Positions 7,890-19,741 of a stretch of DNA of 48,084 bases are shown here, piece by piece (the first letter of the stretch is position 1; every line of letters starts with the position of its first letter). The stretch comes from Azolla pinnata. Taxonomy: Eukaryota > Streptophyta > Polypodiopsida > Salviniales > Salviniaceae. The notes beneath the pieces are model-generated. The model did no database searches, was not told the origin of the DNA, and was given only the letters and a program-made list of their open reading frames with translations. The stretch lies in NCBI GenBank assembly GCA_037176905.1, contig JBBBWG010029043.1:7100-55183 (forward strand). The letters are read 5' to 3'. Made by a program: the position numbers and the translations under genes.

Positions 7890-10800
7890 ATGGCAGATGT
7901 TAAGGATGGAGATACCTATCAAGAGGAGCTTCTCGACTATGAAGAAGAAGAAGAAGCCGCTCCTGATGCTATTACAACAAAAGCAAATGGAAGCAAAAAG
8001 TAAGTCCTGGAGTCCTACACCACACAAACTTTCAAGTATAAAACAATCATTAGCAACAAAGTAACCCCGATGGTCGAAGTGATGCTAAAGCTACTTCAAT
8101 CCAATCAAGATTAGTGTAAAGTAAGACAATCTACATCAATCCAACCAATGGTTAATAAAAGTAAGCTAAGCCGCCTTCAGTACAGTCAAGCTTATCCCAA
8201 ACCGAGTTGGGCTGCTTCAATCCGATTGATGGGTATCTAAAGTTATGTCTTTGTACTCGGCCTTTGGAGTATAGTCATGATGTGGCGAATAGCCTTGCAC
8301 AATTCATTCTCTGATCTGCCTAATATGGCCTGGTTTCAGTTCAGCAGTCTGCTTACAGCAACTATTTTGGGGCACCCTCTGAGCAAAGAACAAAAATTTG
8401 CTATGGCTAATGCCCTACATATTATTCAATGTGCCCAGAAGTCAAATGTGGTTCTTCTAACCCTTCCAAGACAGAGGAAGATTATCTTGTCTATTACTTT
8501 ACTATCATGGATATCCTTATATAGGAGTTTGTAGTTTAAAAGCTCATCGGCTTCAGTTCAACCAGCAGATACCTCCGAAAAGTAGATTTTCGTATTTTCT
8601 CTCCGAACGTTGTGCTCACCTCGTCGATATTGAGGCGTTTATACCTAAGGATGAAATGCATGCAATCTACTTTAGATTGAAGAACCTAAGGATGGATGTG
8701 ATAAGCTGGTGGGCTTCCAAGGGCAGATTGATCTGCCGGAGACATTCTTGTTATATATTCTGCTCGTGGTTGCCTCATTCAGTGGCATTAAGCAGTATCT
8801 GTAAGGGAATGCTCAATGTTAAGGTATGTGGGGCAAGATGGTCTCCTATCTGTATATGTGAAAACAATGTGACCAGCATAAGCTGAACCTGGGAGGTAAG
8901 TTCTCTGATTTTCTGGCATTTGCTTGTGGTGATATGCTTGAATTTTGATTGTAAATTACAGTAGACACTATAGTCACAGAAACAAGGGAGTGGTGGGTCG
9001 TAATGTTTTCTTCCAAATTATGTTTCAGTTTTTGTTCTATCCTAATTACTCTCCTGTGTAGAGATTTCAAATTAATGAGATGTTTCACATCTCTTAATAT
9101 TGATTCCGTCAGACATTCAGGTAAAGATTTGAATTCAATTAGGATTGACAGATGTATTCTGTTCTTACCTGAGAATCTCTTGGTTGTTGATTGGGGAAGT
9201 GTATATCGTTAACATCTCATAAGAAAATTCATTGCATGTAGCTGCATGTCCCAAGCTATATCTATGGCAATAAGTATATGTCAAATTGGTATTCTAATTC
9301 TATCTTTGCGCAGAGGATATGTCGGTATCCATAGTTCAGGTTTTAGGGATTTCCTTCTCAAACCAGAGCTGCTGCGGGCCATAGTTGACTCAGGATTCGA
9401 GCACCCATCTGAAGGTAATTAACTAGTCTACCAAGACAACCAGATTTTATTGATTGATGGGCCAAAGGTTTTCAATGTTAAATTGTGGTATGGCCCAGTT
9501 CAACATGAATGCATTCCACAAGCGATTTTGGGCATGGATGTCATCTGCCAAGCAAAGTCAGGGATGGGGAAAACCGCTGTATTTGTGCTATCAACACTTC
9601 AACAGATTGAACCTGTCAGCGGTCACGTTGCTGCACTTGTGCTTTGCCATACACGTGAATTAGCATACCAGGTAAATGTATGCATGTGAAATGCTTTTGG
9701 GGTCCCCGTGTTTACTGATGCCCTAGCATTTTTGTTCTCTCCACAAAGTATCTCAGTTCAGATTGTATTGATTAGTGATGTGTTATTGGAACACTTATAA
9801 GTTCATGGCATTGTGTTTTTTTTCTTTTTAGATGGTTGGCTATGGACATAAGTCCATACTGTAAACTTTAGGTTTTTGACAAGATAAAAGAAGAAGAAGA
9901 TAAAAAAAGGTTAGGTTATATTGCATTAGGGACGTTCCTTCTCTGTAGTGGTAGTATGTCTATGTCTTCGTTTTTCTTCATTTGCTTCAGACGAGTTTAA
10001 CCTACTATTAGAAAATTTGTTTTTATGGCAGCTGTTGTAATAATTATTTCACTATGCCTTTGTGTCTTTTTACTTGCAGATCTGCCACGAGTTTGAGAGG
10101 TTTAGTACATATCTCACAGATATCAAAGTATCCGTTTTCTATGGGGGTGTAAATATCAAAACTCATAAAGAGATTTTGAAAAATGAGTGTCCACATGTGG
10201 TGGTTGGAACACCTGGAAGGATTCTGGCTTTGGCAAGAGACAAGGATTTGAACTTAAAATCCGTAAGACATTTCATCCTCGATGAGTGTGACAAGATGCT
10301 GGATTCCCTTGGTGAGAAGCGCTGGTGTTATGGCATTTGTAGTGTGAGTTTAAGTTTCTTTAGGAAACATGTGATCTGATAACTTGCATTGGTTGTGGGT
10401 ACTGTTACTCACTGTACAGACATGCGCAAGGACGTTCAAGAAATCTTCAAACTAACTCCACATGACAAGCAAGTTATGATGTTTTCAGCAACTTTGAGCA
10501 AAGAAATTCGTCCGGTTTGCAAGCGGTTTATGCAAGATGTAAGAGCCACCCAAGCTTTTACCTTGTTTACTTTGCATTCTGATATAATCAGTAATATCTT
10601 TTGAAGTCCACAAGGAAGATCTCTGCTATGGTTTGGTTTTGTAGTCAGTGTGTTTATTGACGTTGTCACCTTACAGCCTATGGAGATATATGTGGATGAC
10701 GAGGCAAAGCTGACTTTGCACGGGCTTGTGCAGGTGTGTGTGTGATGTGAATTTGCATATGGGGAAATGCATCTTAATGACTATTCTGAAATCGTTTTCA

Positions 10801-12280
10801 AATTTGTATCCTTATTGTGCATTTTTATTGTTTTTTTATCAGCACTATATCAAGCTGAGTGAGAAAGAGAAAAACCGGAAACTAAATGATCTGCTGGATG
10901 CATTGGACTTTAATCAAGTGGTGATATTCGTGAAGAGCGTCAGTAGAGCAGCTGAGCTAAATAAGCTTCTTGTAGAGTGCAATTTCCCCTCGATTTGCAT
11001 TCATTCAGGCATGTCACAAGAGGAGAGGTATATTTCTTTACCCTTGTTGCTTTTTCTTCCTATGGAGGTTTTGTAAGAGATATGTTCTTTGACTTTGATA
11101 GAATTTTAGAGTCTTCTAGATTCTCAAATGCCTTGTGGTAGGCACCACAGTATCATCTTGTAATAGTTTAAAGTCTGAAGTTTGGAGTTTGACCTTGCAA
11201 AGAGAAATTTGATTGGTAAAATAATGCTCTTCAAGAACAAAACAGAATGCAGAGCATTAATTATGAAATTATCTGTGAGAGAGCATTCCAACTGATATGC
11301 GTTTTTCCCTGGAGCAAATGTTTAACAATCTAATGTAGGATGCAGTTTAAATGACACATTGTGGACTTTAGATTAAATTATAATTGTGCTAAATTTTGTA
11401 CTCCAGGTTAACTCGATACAAAGGTTTCAAGGAAGGTCACAAGAGAATATTGGTTGCAACGGACCTGGTTGGCAGAGGAATAGATATCGAGCGTGTCAAC
11501 ATTGTCATCAACTATGACATGCCTGAAACGGCCGATTCATATCTTCACAGGGTATGTATGTGTAGATTTCCATAGTGTGAATTTGATTTTCTTGGCACTA
11601 TTTATACCATTTTCTCATTCTTGTTTTCAATTTTCTACTCATTCTTTTGCTTTTTTAGTGCTTTTAATTTAATTTTAATTTTGATTGTATATTTTCATTG
11701 ACAGGTTGGAAGGGCTGGTCGTTTTGGTACAAAAGGCTTAGGGATAACATTTGTATCTTCTACAGAAGACTCAAATGTGCTCAATCAGGTTAATGTCCGT
11801 TTTTTCTTGATAGAAAATATTGTTGATGTACCATTCAAGGTATTGCGCATGGGAAATGTGAAAAAAAGACGCAACGATCGCTGAAATATTCTTTTCATAT
11901 TCAGGTGCAAGAGAGATTTGAAGTGGATATTAAGGAGCTGCCAGAACAAATTGATACATCCACATATAGTAAGCAGAACAAACGTTTTCACCTTCTGGGT
12001 TCTCTTAATGTGGGGCTTGAACTTTTGACCTGCTGTGAGCATAATGGACAAGATCGAATTATATCATTCGAGCACTGTGATATTTGTTGATATATTGCTC
12101 AGCATTAGTGAACTATCTATCCTGCATAAGCTTTTTGCAATAGTTTTATAGTTCCAATATCTTCTAGGATATTGTACAATGATGCGTGAAGTTTCTTCTT
12201 CTGTGATGTTTTAATTACGTGCGTAATGCCTTGACTGATAGCAAGAATCTCTTTTCTGATGTTATGCAGTGCCTTCGTGA
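7890..12280 (+). CDS. UAP56: DEAD-box ATP-dependent RNA helicase, UAP56/SUB2 type (mRNA export)
   Basis: Nuclear helicase that couples splicing to mRNA export: it loads on spliced mRNA and recruits ALY within the TREX complex. Coding exons: 7890-7999, 9314-9414, 9499-9671, 10080-10311, 10420-10538, 10677-10733, 10843-11027, 11407-11551, 11705-11788, 11905-11968, 12270-12280. They sum to 1281 nt (426 aa), matching the family's usual length. Visible motifs: acidic N-terminus (residues 15-22), [20 protein letters not shown] after residue 37, Walker A AKSGMGKT (89-96), TPGR (about 172-175), the family-specific DECD box (196-199), SAT (228-230), and [10 protein letters not shown] (373-382). The C-terminus QIDTSTYMPS is typical. 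All boundaries follow GT/AG and phase. Intron 1 is 1.3 kb. Family assignment is firm; there may be a paralogue elsewhere in the genome. Confidence 0.96.
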
Positions 12281-12800
12281 GCAGCAGCTTGGACAGCATG
12301 GTATGTTTCTAATGCTGCCTTTGCTTTCGAAGCGATTTGAGGAGTTCAGCATGTCGAAGCCAGCAATGGATGTTAGTATTGACATTTTTTTTCTCACTCA
12401 TTGACAAAATGGCTTGGGCTACTACTATACATACTGGTTGTTTGGCTGAAAATCGAGATTTTGCGAGGAAAAATCGTTAGCGGTAGCGTCTTATGGAGTT
12501 TTGGCCCATTGTTTTCTTTGAAGTAGGTGGAAAAGCTGGGAAGTCTTTTCTTTTGTATAACTGTTTTTTTCTGTTGATTTTTTCATGTTATAGCATGGAC
12601 ACTATGTAGGAAAAGCCATCTAACAATAGCTGATAGTGTTGTGTTTGAACATAGCTTTGAAACTTTTGGTGGGGTTGTTTTTGTATCCTTCCCCTCTTGA
12701 ACTCTTGGGGCAAAAGAGTCAAAAGACAGTAGAAGGGAAGTATGCGCGAAGATGTAACCTCAAACCCAAAAGCAATGTATGTGATGGTGAGATGTTGCTG
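12281..12800. other. 3' UTR and downstream spacer of the helicase gene
   Basis: The short last exon continues into untranslated sequence. The polyadenylation site is not identified with confidence, and no other gene is seen. A frame spanning 12219-12404 is an intron/UTR read-through. Confidence 0.4.
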
Positions 12801-13175
12801 CATTTAAACTGAGAAAACATCAATTGATGTGAAATCTGTTTGTTGAAATGGTGATGCAAGACAAAGAATTTGTATGTAGCCTCTTATCAAAACCAAAGGT
12901 ATGGTGATTGTGTAGCTGATTTGTTGCATTTAAAGCTGAATCCACGCATCGATTGAGGTAGAAACCTGTATGTTGAAATGGTGATTGTGTATTCTGATTA
13001 AGCCTTGGAAATATGGAAACCTCCTATCAGAACCAAAAAATATGGTAATAGCGTAGCGGATATGTCGTTAGCATTTTAAACCTGAGAAGACCCATCAATT
13101 GATGTAAAATCTGTTTTGTTGAAATGGTTAAATCTATATGACATATTGTAGTAAGTTCTTATCAAAACCCAGAAA
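12801..13175. repeat. Degenerate 126-145 bp tandem repeat, three copies
   Basis: Copies start near 12801, 12927 and 13072. Each holds GCATTTAAA, a CATCAATTGATG-like block, TGTTGAAATGG and, in most, CTTATCAAAACC. The copies are well diverged, so the array is old. It has no coding content. Confidence 0.65.
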
Positions 13176-14345
13176 CTGAGGACACATCGATCGGTGAATG
13201 CATATCTGATGATGGTCATGCAAAAACAGGAAACAGAATTGTCAAAGCAGTTAATCTGTTTGTTGAAGCTAAATTTTCTTCTTGATGCTCAAACTAAAAC
13301 TAAACCTAGTCTTAGAAGTTGAACTCTTTCATTTGAAATAGCTGGTAAAGGAAGGAGGCTGGCCCATGCTTCTTCTTCTTCTTTTCATAAATGTAATGTT
13401 TGTATTAGAAACATGATAATACAAAAAACAATTGTTGTCAAAACTACTTCAAAAGTAGTGACATATGACATGAATCTAGCTCATTTGAGGACAAAGTCCC
13501 CATATAACATAATTGTGAAAGTTGTTAATATATGTTGAAATACTTGCGAAAGTCCATCAAACAAGAAGCCATTCCTCGAGCTCCAGCCCCGCATAATCAG
13601 TAATCGAACACAACCGTATATGTTGGGGGTCGGTAAAACTCTATTTTCTAATTTTTTCTTCTTTGTTTTTCTTCCATGTATGTTTTGGGAAATGGGATTG
13701 AGGACAATGGATCATGGGCTTGAACCAAAGATGGAGAGTTTTTTTGGCCATGTGAACACATCATAGCCACACTCATTTGCACTTTGTCATAAGCAAATGA
13801 TGTGAACCCTCGGATGTGTCTACAAGTTGATCCTCAAATTTTTTTTTGCAAACTTATCCGAGGTGCAGACTTATTTGGGGGGTCACTTAAAAGTGATTTT
13901 TCTTTCTCTTTACATCGATTGATAAGTTGCAGCTTCCTTGCATCTACTGAATTCTATCGCTCTTATTCATTATTTTTGCTAATACACAATGTCCTTTGAT
14001 CGAACTTTCATTATTCAGGCAACGCATAGAAATTGGTAATGCATCAGAAAAAAAGGAAAAGAGATCTTGGTCATCGATTGAATGATTTGCAGAGCTTGGT
14101 GGTTCTAGATTTGATTGAACAACCATAATCTCTTTCTATTCGAAGCATAGCGAGTGTTTTGGTGTTGATCCCAGAATCTGCCTTGATAAACCGAGGATTA
14201 ATCTGAGGGATTAATCTGAGGGAGTACTTTGTGGGGCACCAAAATCATGCATTGTAATTCTGTCAGATCCTCGATGCTCAACTTGGAAAGAGAGAGCCTG
14301 ATCAAGCTGAGATGCCATGCAGAGATGCACTCTCTCTCTATTGGA
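13176..14345. other. Intergenic, no gene seen
   Basis: About 1.2 kb of AT-rich DNA. Short open frames at 13802-13999 and 13944-14126 have no supporting signal. Confidence 0.45.
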
Positions 14346-14455
14346 ACCCTAAACCCTAAGACCTAAACCCTACGCCCTAAGCCCTAAATCCTAAGCCCTA
14401 AATCCTAAGCCCTAAGCCCTAAACCCTAAGCCCTAAACCCTAAGCCCTAAATGCT
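14346..14455. repeat. Interstitial telomere-like array, C-rich strand on top
   Basis: About fifteen 7-mers of the form CCCTAAA, CCCTAAG and TCCTAAG in tandem (for example CCCTAAGCCCTAAACCCTAA). This is a degenerate plant telomere repeat in the CCCTAAA orientation, well inside a gene-bearing region. Confidence 0.85.
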
Positions 14456-14564
14456 AAACACTCCCCGGGTAGGAAAGCCTAAACAGAATGTCATCAAGCG
14501 GGAATAACTGGGGAATCGACAGGTTTCGAACTACGGCGAGACTTGGGGCCCAATGTGCAAGCAC

Positions 14565-15532
14565 GAGATTAGGGTTTAGGGTTTCTATGAAGTCCACCAG
14601 AGAGCTTTCTAGGGTTTTGGGTTTTATTTTTATTTTTTAGGGTTTGTGGGCAGATGGGCATTTTTCCATAAGAACAACTTGTGCAAGGTTTTAGGGTTTA
14701 GGGTTTCTAGGAAGTCCACCAGAGAGCTGTCTAGGGTTTAGGGTTTTTTTTTTTTTTTTAGGGTTTGTGGGCCGATGGGCATTTTTTCCAGAAGAACAAC
14801 TTGTCCAGGGTTTTAGGGTTTAGGGTTTCTAGGAAGTCCACCAGAGAGCTGTCTAGGGTTTAGGGTTTTATTTATTTATTTTTAGGGTTTGTGGGTAGAT
14901 GGGCATTTTTTCTAGAAGAACAACTTGTCCAGGGTTTTAGGGTTTCTATGAAGTCCACCAGAGAGCTTAGGGTTTTTCAAAATTTATTTTTAGGGTTTGT
15001 GGGCAGATGGGCATTTTTCCAGAAGAACAACTTCTCCAGGGTTTTAGGGTTTTAGGGTTTCTACGAGGTCCACCGGAGAGCTTTCTAGGGTTTAGGGTTT
15101 TTAATGATTTATTTTTAGGGTTTGTGGGCAGATGGGCATTTTTCCAGAAGAACAGCTTCTCCAAGGTTTTAGGGTTTCTATGAAGTCCACCAGAGAGCTT
15201 TCTAGGGTTTAGGGTTTTTTTAAGAAAAATTTAGGGTTTGTGGGCAGATGGGCATTTTTCCAGAAGAACAACTTCTCGAGAGTTTTAGGGTTTTAGGGTT
15301 TAGGGTTTCTACGAAGTCCACTAGAGAGCTTTCTAGGATTTAGGGTTTCTTTTAAATTTATTTTTAGGGTTTGTGGGCAGATGGGCATTTTTCCAGAAGA
15401 ACAACTTCTCCAGGGTTTTAGGGTTTCTACGAAGTCCACGAGAGAGCTTTCTAGGGTTTAGGGTTTTTATTTATTGATTTTTAGGGTTTGTGGGCAGATG
15501 GGCATTTTTCCAGAACAACAGCTTCTCCATGG
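14565..15532. repeat. About 120-bp satellite, eight copies, each with embedded TTTAGGG motifs
   Basis: The anchor AGATGGGCATTTTT recurs near 14652, 14772, 14896, 15005, 15128, 15246, 15380 and 15500 (spacing 108-135 bp). Each unit also holds TTTAGGGTTTCTA.GAAGTCCA, CCAGAGAGCT.TCTAGGG and CCAGAAGAACAACTT. Variation is mostly in poly-T/TTTATTTA linkers. All copies carry the G-rich TTTAGGG strand on top, opposite to the array at 14346. The array ends about 170 bp before the DYW gene's start codon. Confidence 0.85.
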
Positions 15533-15572
15533 TTTTAGGGTTTTAGGGTTTTAGGGTTTTAGGGTTTTAGGG
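15533..15572 (+). repeat. Five perfect TTTTAGGG octamers
   Basis: Five head-to-tail copies of an 8-mer TTTTAGGG, not the 7-mer TTTAGGG, between the satellite and the DYW gene. A CTT microsatellite (15631-15665) and another TTTAGGGTTTTAGGGTTT follow. These telo-box-like and pyrimidine tracts may act as promoter elements of the gene at 15736. Confidence 0.8.
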
Positions 15573-15735
15573 TTTCTTGGGTCTCGAGGGCATTTCCGGA
15601 ATTAAGGAAAACTTCAGCAGGGTTTAGGCCTTCTTCTTCTTCTTCTTCTTCTTCTTCTTCTTCTTCCTGTTCTTCTTCTTTAGGGTTTTAGGGTTTCTGC
15701 ATCAGGCATTCAGTCGACGAGGAAGTCTCTCAGCT

Positions 15736-17913
15736 ATGGCGACGGCATCTCGATCCCTGTCTCTCTCTCGTCTTCTCTCCCATCTGGTATTCCCTCTCTC
15801 CCCTCCTCCATTTCATGTTTACTGTGTATTCCGATTACGGCCCTTGAGTCTTAGTCTCTTCTTTCTTTTTCAGGCCAAGGAGACGCGGAAACCTGGACTC
15901 ATCAGCAGGAGCTTTTATGGCGGCCTTCGATCTTTCAGGTTATCTTTCCTATTCTCTCCTGCATTCTTTGTTAAGCCAGTTTTGGTGTTGTTCTTGTTTG
16001 TGGTTTACTGTTTGCATAGATAGATTTCAATCAGAGTCCTGCTGCGTGCGTGTTTGTGTGTGGGAGGGGGTGGGGGTCTCGCGCCATTTGCAGCGGCTAC
16101 GAAACGAAGAAATGGTTTCCGACGATTGTCTTGATCTTTGTTTTCAGATGGGTTTGAGATCGTGATGAGCTGATGCGTAATATTAACAAGTGGGCCGAGA
16201 TCTTTGTATGGAAGGGAAACTATGGATAGGGCTTTAGTGTTTGGATATGCCGATTCTGGGCGTTGGTAAATCAGCTTTTGGGCAGTCTAATGAGTGCATT
16301 CTGCACACCTGGTGTAGTTTTTTTGATAAATGTTCGGATTCCGCATACCCAAGCTTTTTTTCGATTCGTTGTTATGCAATGGAGGGATTCAGATCCTTGT
16401 AACACCACTAGTATGCAAAGTAGTGTGTGATGTTATCTCTCTAAAGTTTGCCCTATTGTGGGATTAGGGTTTTAGGCTTTGATCTTCCATTCCTGTCATG
16501 CAATATGGCAGTGACAATTGATATTGATTTTGTGTGGTCCTAACTATGCAATATTTTTGTCTGTATTATCAGATTTTTATGTAATCCAGCTACTAAGAAA
16601 GTTTGTGATCTGGCCTTATGTTTGATTTTATTCTTTGGTTATTTATGCTGACCGTGCTTTTATAGAGTCTCTGTGTTTCTGTGGCAGTTAATAGACCAGT
16701 AATCCATTGTTGCTATGTGAAATTTATATTTCTGATGTTCACTCTCATCTAAGAAAAGTCTCGTAAACTTATATGAACCAGTTCAAAACCGGCTGGGGAT
16801 GATGGACTTATCCGACCTGTTTACTTCCCATCAAGTTCCTGTCTCACGGCCATGGAGGGCCAGGTGAGCTATTTCGTTTTTTCGATGTGAGCTTTATGTG
16901 TACATTACCTGGCGTTAAATGATCAGTTTTGTTTGTTGAGTGATCACTGATCGGGCATTAGTGTTTCGCTAGTCAGATGTCAGTTTTAGTTTTCTCTTTA
17001 CTGGCTGGTGATGCAAGTGAAGCTACTTAGAAGCTTTACATGCAAAGAAGGCAATGTTTGTGGAGTCTGTAAACAGTACTTTTAACGTTCGTTGGCTGTG
17101 CAACTGTGTTTATTTGTTTGTTTTCACGATTTTCTCAGATAGAAGCCGAAAACATGTATAAGAATGATGTGTGTTTCCTTCCCTCAGGAAAATGGTGTCA
17201 GCAAGCCGGAGGCGGATATGGATTCCTACATACATTCGAAAGACTGTAGTGGGATCACTAATCTTCCCCGGTTGGGCCTATCCATGCCATCACCAGGTGG
17301 ATGCACATGCCATGTAAGCAATGGCCATCAAGTGAATGGACTAACAAGGAGGGCGTCGGTGAACTCTCTTCAGAAGCATGGGCCACTGATCCCATCAGGA
17401 TATGCTCCATCTCTTATACAATCAAATAGTTATGCTTCCAGCAGCCGTTTCGAGGATAAAGCGAAGATTAGGGCGCTCATGGAGAGTCGAGGTTTGAAAA
17501 AAGAGCCTGGGTGGAGCCGTATCGAGATTCAAGGCCAACTTAACACATTCCTTGTCGATGATCGTTCACACCCAAGGAACTTAGAGATACGGGCCGAGCT
17601 CCAGAGGATGCTTGGCCTTATGAAAGAGGCTGGCTATGTTGCTGATATCCGTTGTGTCCTGCGTGATATACCTGATTCGGAGAAGGAAAATGCTCTTCAA
17701 CACCACAGCGAGAGGCTGGCCATGGCCCTTGGACACATAAGCTTGCCACCGAGAGCTCCTCTCAGGGTCATCAAAAATCTCCGAGTGTGTAACGATTGCC
17801 ATGTGGCCACTAAGTACTTTGCATATATATGTAAGAGGGAGATCATCGTCCGTGATGCTACTCGGTTTCATCACTTCAAGGAAGGATACTGCTCGTGTGG
17901 AGACTATTGGTGA
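15736..17913 (+). CDS. PPR-less DYW-domain protein, probable mitochondrial C-to-U RNA-editing deaminase
   Basis: Proposed exons: 15736-15786, 15874-15938, 16782-16863, 17188-17913; 924 nt, 307 aa, all junctions in phase. Residues 1-45 form an Arg/Ser-rich presequence without acids early on, ending in RSFSS, so mitochondrial import is likely. The C-terminal half is a full E+/DYW module: PGWSRIEI from about residue 173, the deaminase HSE at 239-241, CxxCH (CNDCH) at 267-271, the second zinc cluster HHFKEGYCSC, and terminal DYW (305-307). These are the zinc and catalytic residues of the DYW cytidine deaminase. No PPR motif precedes it, so RNA recognition must come from a partner, as known for Arabidopsis DYW1 with CRR4. 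The middle (residues 67-150) is not recognised. Introns are 87, 843 and 324 bp. The last acceptor has a competitor at 17139 that would break the frame. Confidence 0.85.
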
Positions 17914-18490
17914 TTAAAAACTCTGATGGAAGTGCCAGAGCCCTGCTTTCTCTCGTCTCGTCATCCGGTTATGAACTCGTGTTTAGCTTTGAACTTTGGA
18001 ATCATAACTCATTTGACCTTCGAGTTGAAAATTTCTTGCTCTTAGGCCTGGAAGCTTTTGCTTTTTCTCTTTTGTTTATGGTGTGTTATTGAGGTAAAAC
18101 AGTGAACCTTATACTGAAACATAGTGGCTTGGGAATGTTTGCCATCTGTTTCTGTATGGAGGATGTCGAATGTGGTAAAGCTTGAGGAGCCATGTGAAGG
18201 AATGGTTGTAGTTTGCTTGAAGACTCGAGCTTTCAATATAATTCCAGTCCAGTTAGCTTTCAATATAATAGCTTTGCAGTGTTGCAAGCCATCATGAAAA
18301 CTACATTGCCCTTGTGATTGGATAAATAGATCAGGAGATCAAATTGTTGGGAAATGAATTTATGTGATCAGGGAATAACTAATTATGTGAATTTATGTGA
18401 TCAAATAGTCACTACAGAAGCACTAAGTACTTGAAGATTAAACAATTAGGTGCTGATTCTAGTTGCCAAGAGATTAGATTAATCCCAGCA
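17914..18490. other. 3' UTR/spacer after the DYW gene
   Basis: Probably holds the 3' UTR; AATATA-rich sequence lies near 18235-18265. No gene is seen. Confidence 0.35.
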
Positions 18491-19040
18491 CGTGGATATA
18501 GTAGAACATAGCGATCAGAACATTTGTACGCCTAACCATGTTCTCTTTTACGATAATGTTGTGATTAGAAGATTCAGTGAGCTACATCGGGGCTCTCATT
18601 GTAGTCATGAAGAATTGAAACATAATAACGAGAAATCTAATTACAAGAAGTTGATTTGGACTATTTGGACTATTTGGACTATTTGGACTATTTGGACCAC
18701 CCAGATATTGATTCCAGTCATGGGGAGATTAAATAAAGTGACTTGAAGATCTGCAAGCGTAATCTTGTATTAATCTATACTAACGTTGTGATTGGAAGAT
18801 TTGTGAGCTTAATATTTTGTCCTAATATAAGACTGAATCTTGCCATGAGGAGACTAAAAAGAGTGATCAAAAGATTTGTAAGCCTCATCTTGTATTCATT
18901 TATGATAGTGTTATTTGAAGAGATTTCGGTTCTTAACCCTTTACTTGTTCAGATACTCATTCTAATCATGAAGAGATTACATACACAGTGATTAGAAGAT
19001 TGATTAACTGAGGAGATTGAGCATACATAGTGACGACCAG
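18491..19040. repeat. Degenerate roughly 100-115 bp repeat with a 9-bp CTATTTGGA array
   Basis: Poorly conserved units share GAAGATTTGTGAGC/AAGATTTGTAAGC, CTTGTATTAATCTA/CTTGTATTCATTTA and CATGAGGAGACTAAA/CATGAAGAGATTACA. Within it, 18654-18698 is an exact (CTATTTGGA)n run of nearly five copies. No coding content is supported. Confidence 0.55.
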
Positions 19041-19741
19041 AGATAAGCTCTCTAACAATCAATTTGTTTTACAGTGCATTTTTTATGTTTTTAGCAAACT
19101 TAAAGCAGTGCAATTTTGTCCATTTGCACTGAAAATATTGCTTGGTTGAGAACTTGTAAGGTGGTAATAGCTTGTATATATATATAAACAAGCACCTATT
19201 TCGAAGCTGTGATAAGTCTGAAAAATACCTATTTCCAGTATATCATTAGAGAAGCTAGCACATTATAAAAAACTGATCATTTGAGGGCCTTATAAAAAAG
19301 ATTGTTACCGTAGATAAAAACAGACTGTAAATTTCAGCCACACCGTAAAGATTGTTATCAAAGGCCTTCAATGTAATCAACCAGATAAAAAGGAAGCATT
19401 GCTGTAAATAAGTAACAGATCTTACCTGCCATTGGACAAATGATGCTTTTCATAGCCTTGAGAAATCATTCTTTGCCATTAAGAAAAAGATGAAAGTAGT
19501 TCGGGAAACCATCTGGGGTGAGGGATACAAGTTCTCTTGTTCCCACCCGTACACAGCATAGCGAAAGCAGAAGTTATTAAGACATGCATCCAACCCTAAC
19601 AAATGCATCCTTACGTACGTAGACATGCATCCTTGCATAGTTATTAAGAAGATCCTTTCTGAACATGGTGCCCAAATGAAGCCCGAAAGTTAGCTGGTTA
19701 GTAACTTGTACGATTAGTTACTGACCTTGCCGTGCTTATTA
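19041..19741. other. Spacer downstream of glycerol kinase
   Basis: About 700 bp, AT-rich, probably including the glycerol kinase 3' UTR. There is a small ACATGCATCC repeat near 19580-19640. No gene is seen. Confidence 0.4.

Noticed and set aside
14346-15572. Current chromosome end or telomere fusion point
   Set aside because: Arrays are degenerate, flanked by genes on both sides, and their order is the reverse of that expected from an end-to-end fusion.
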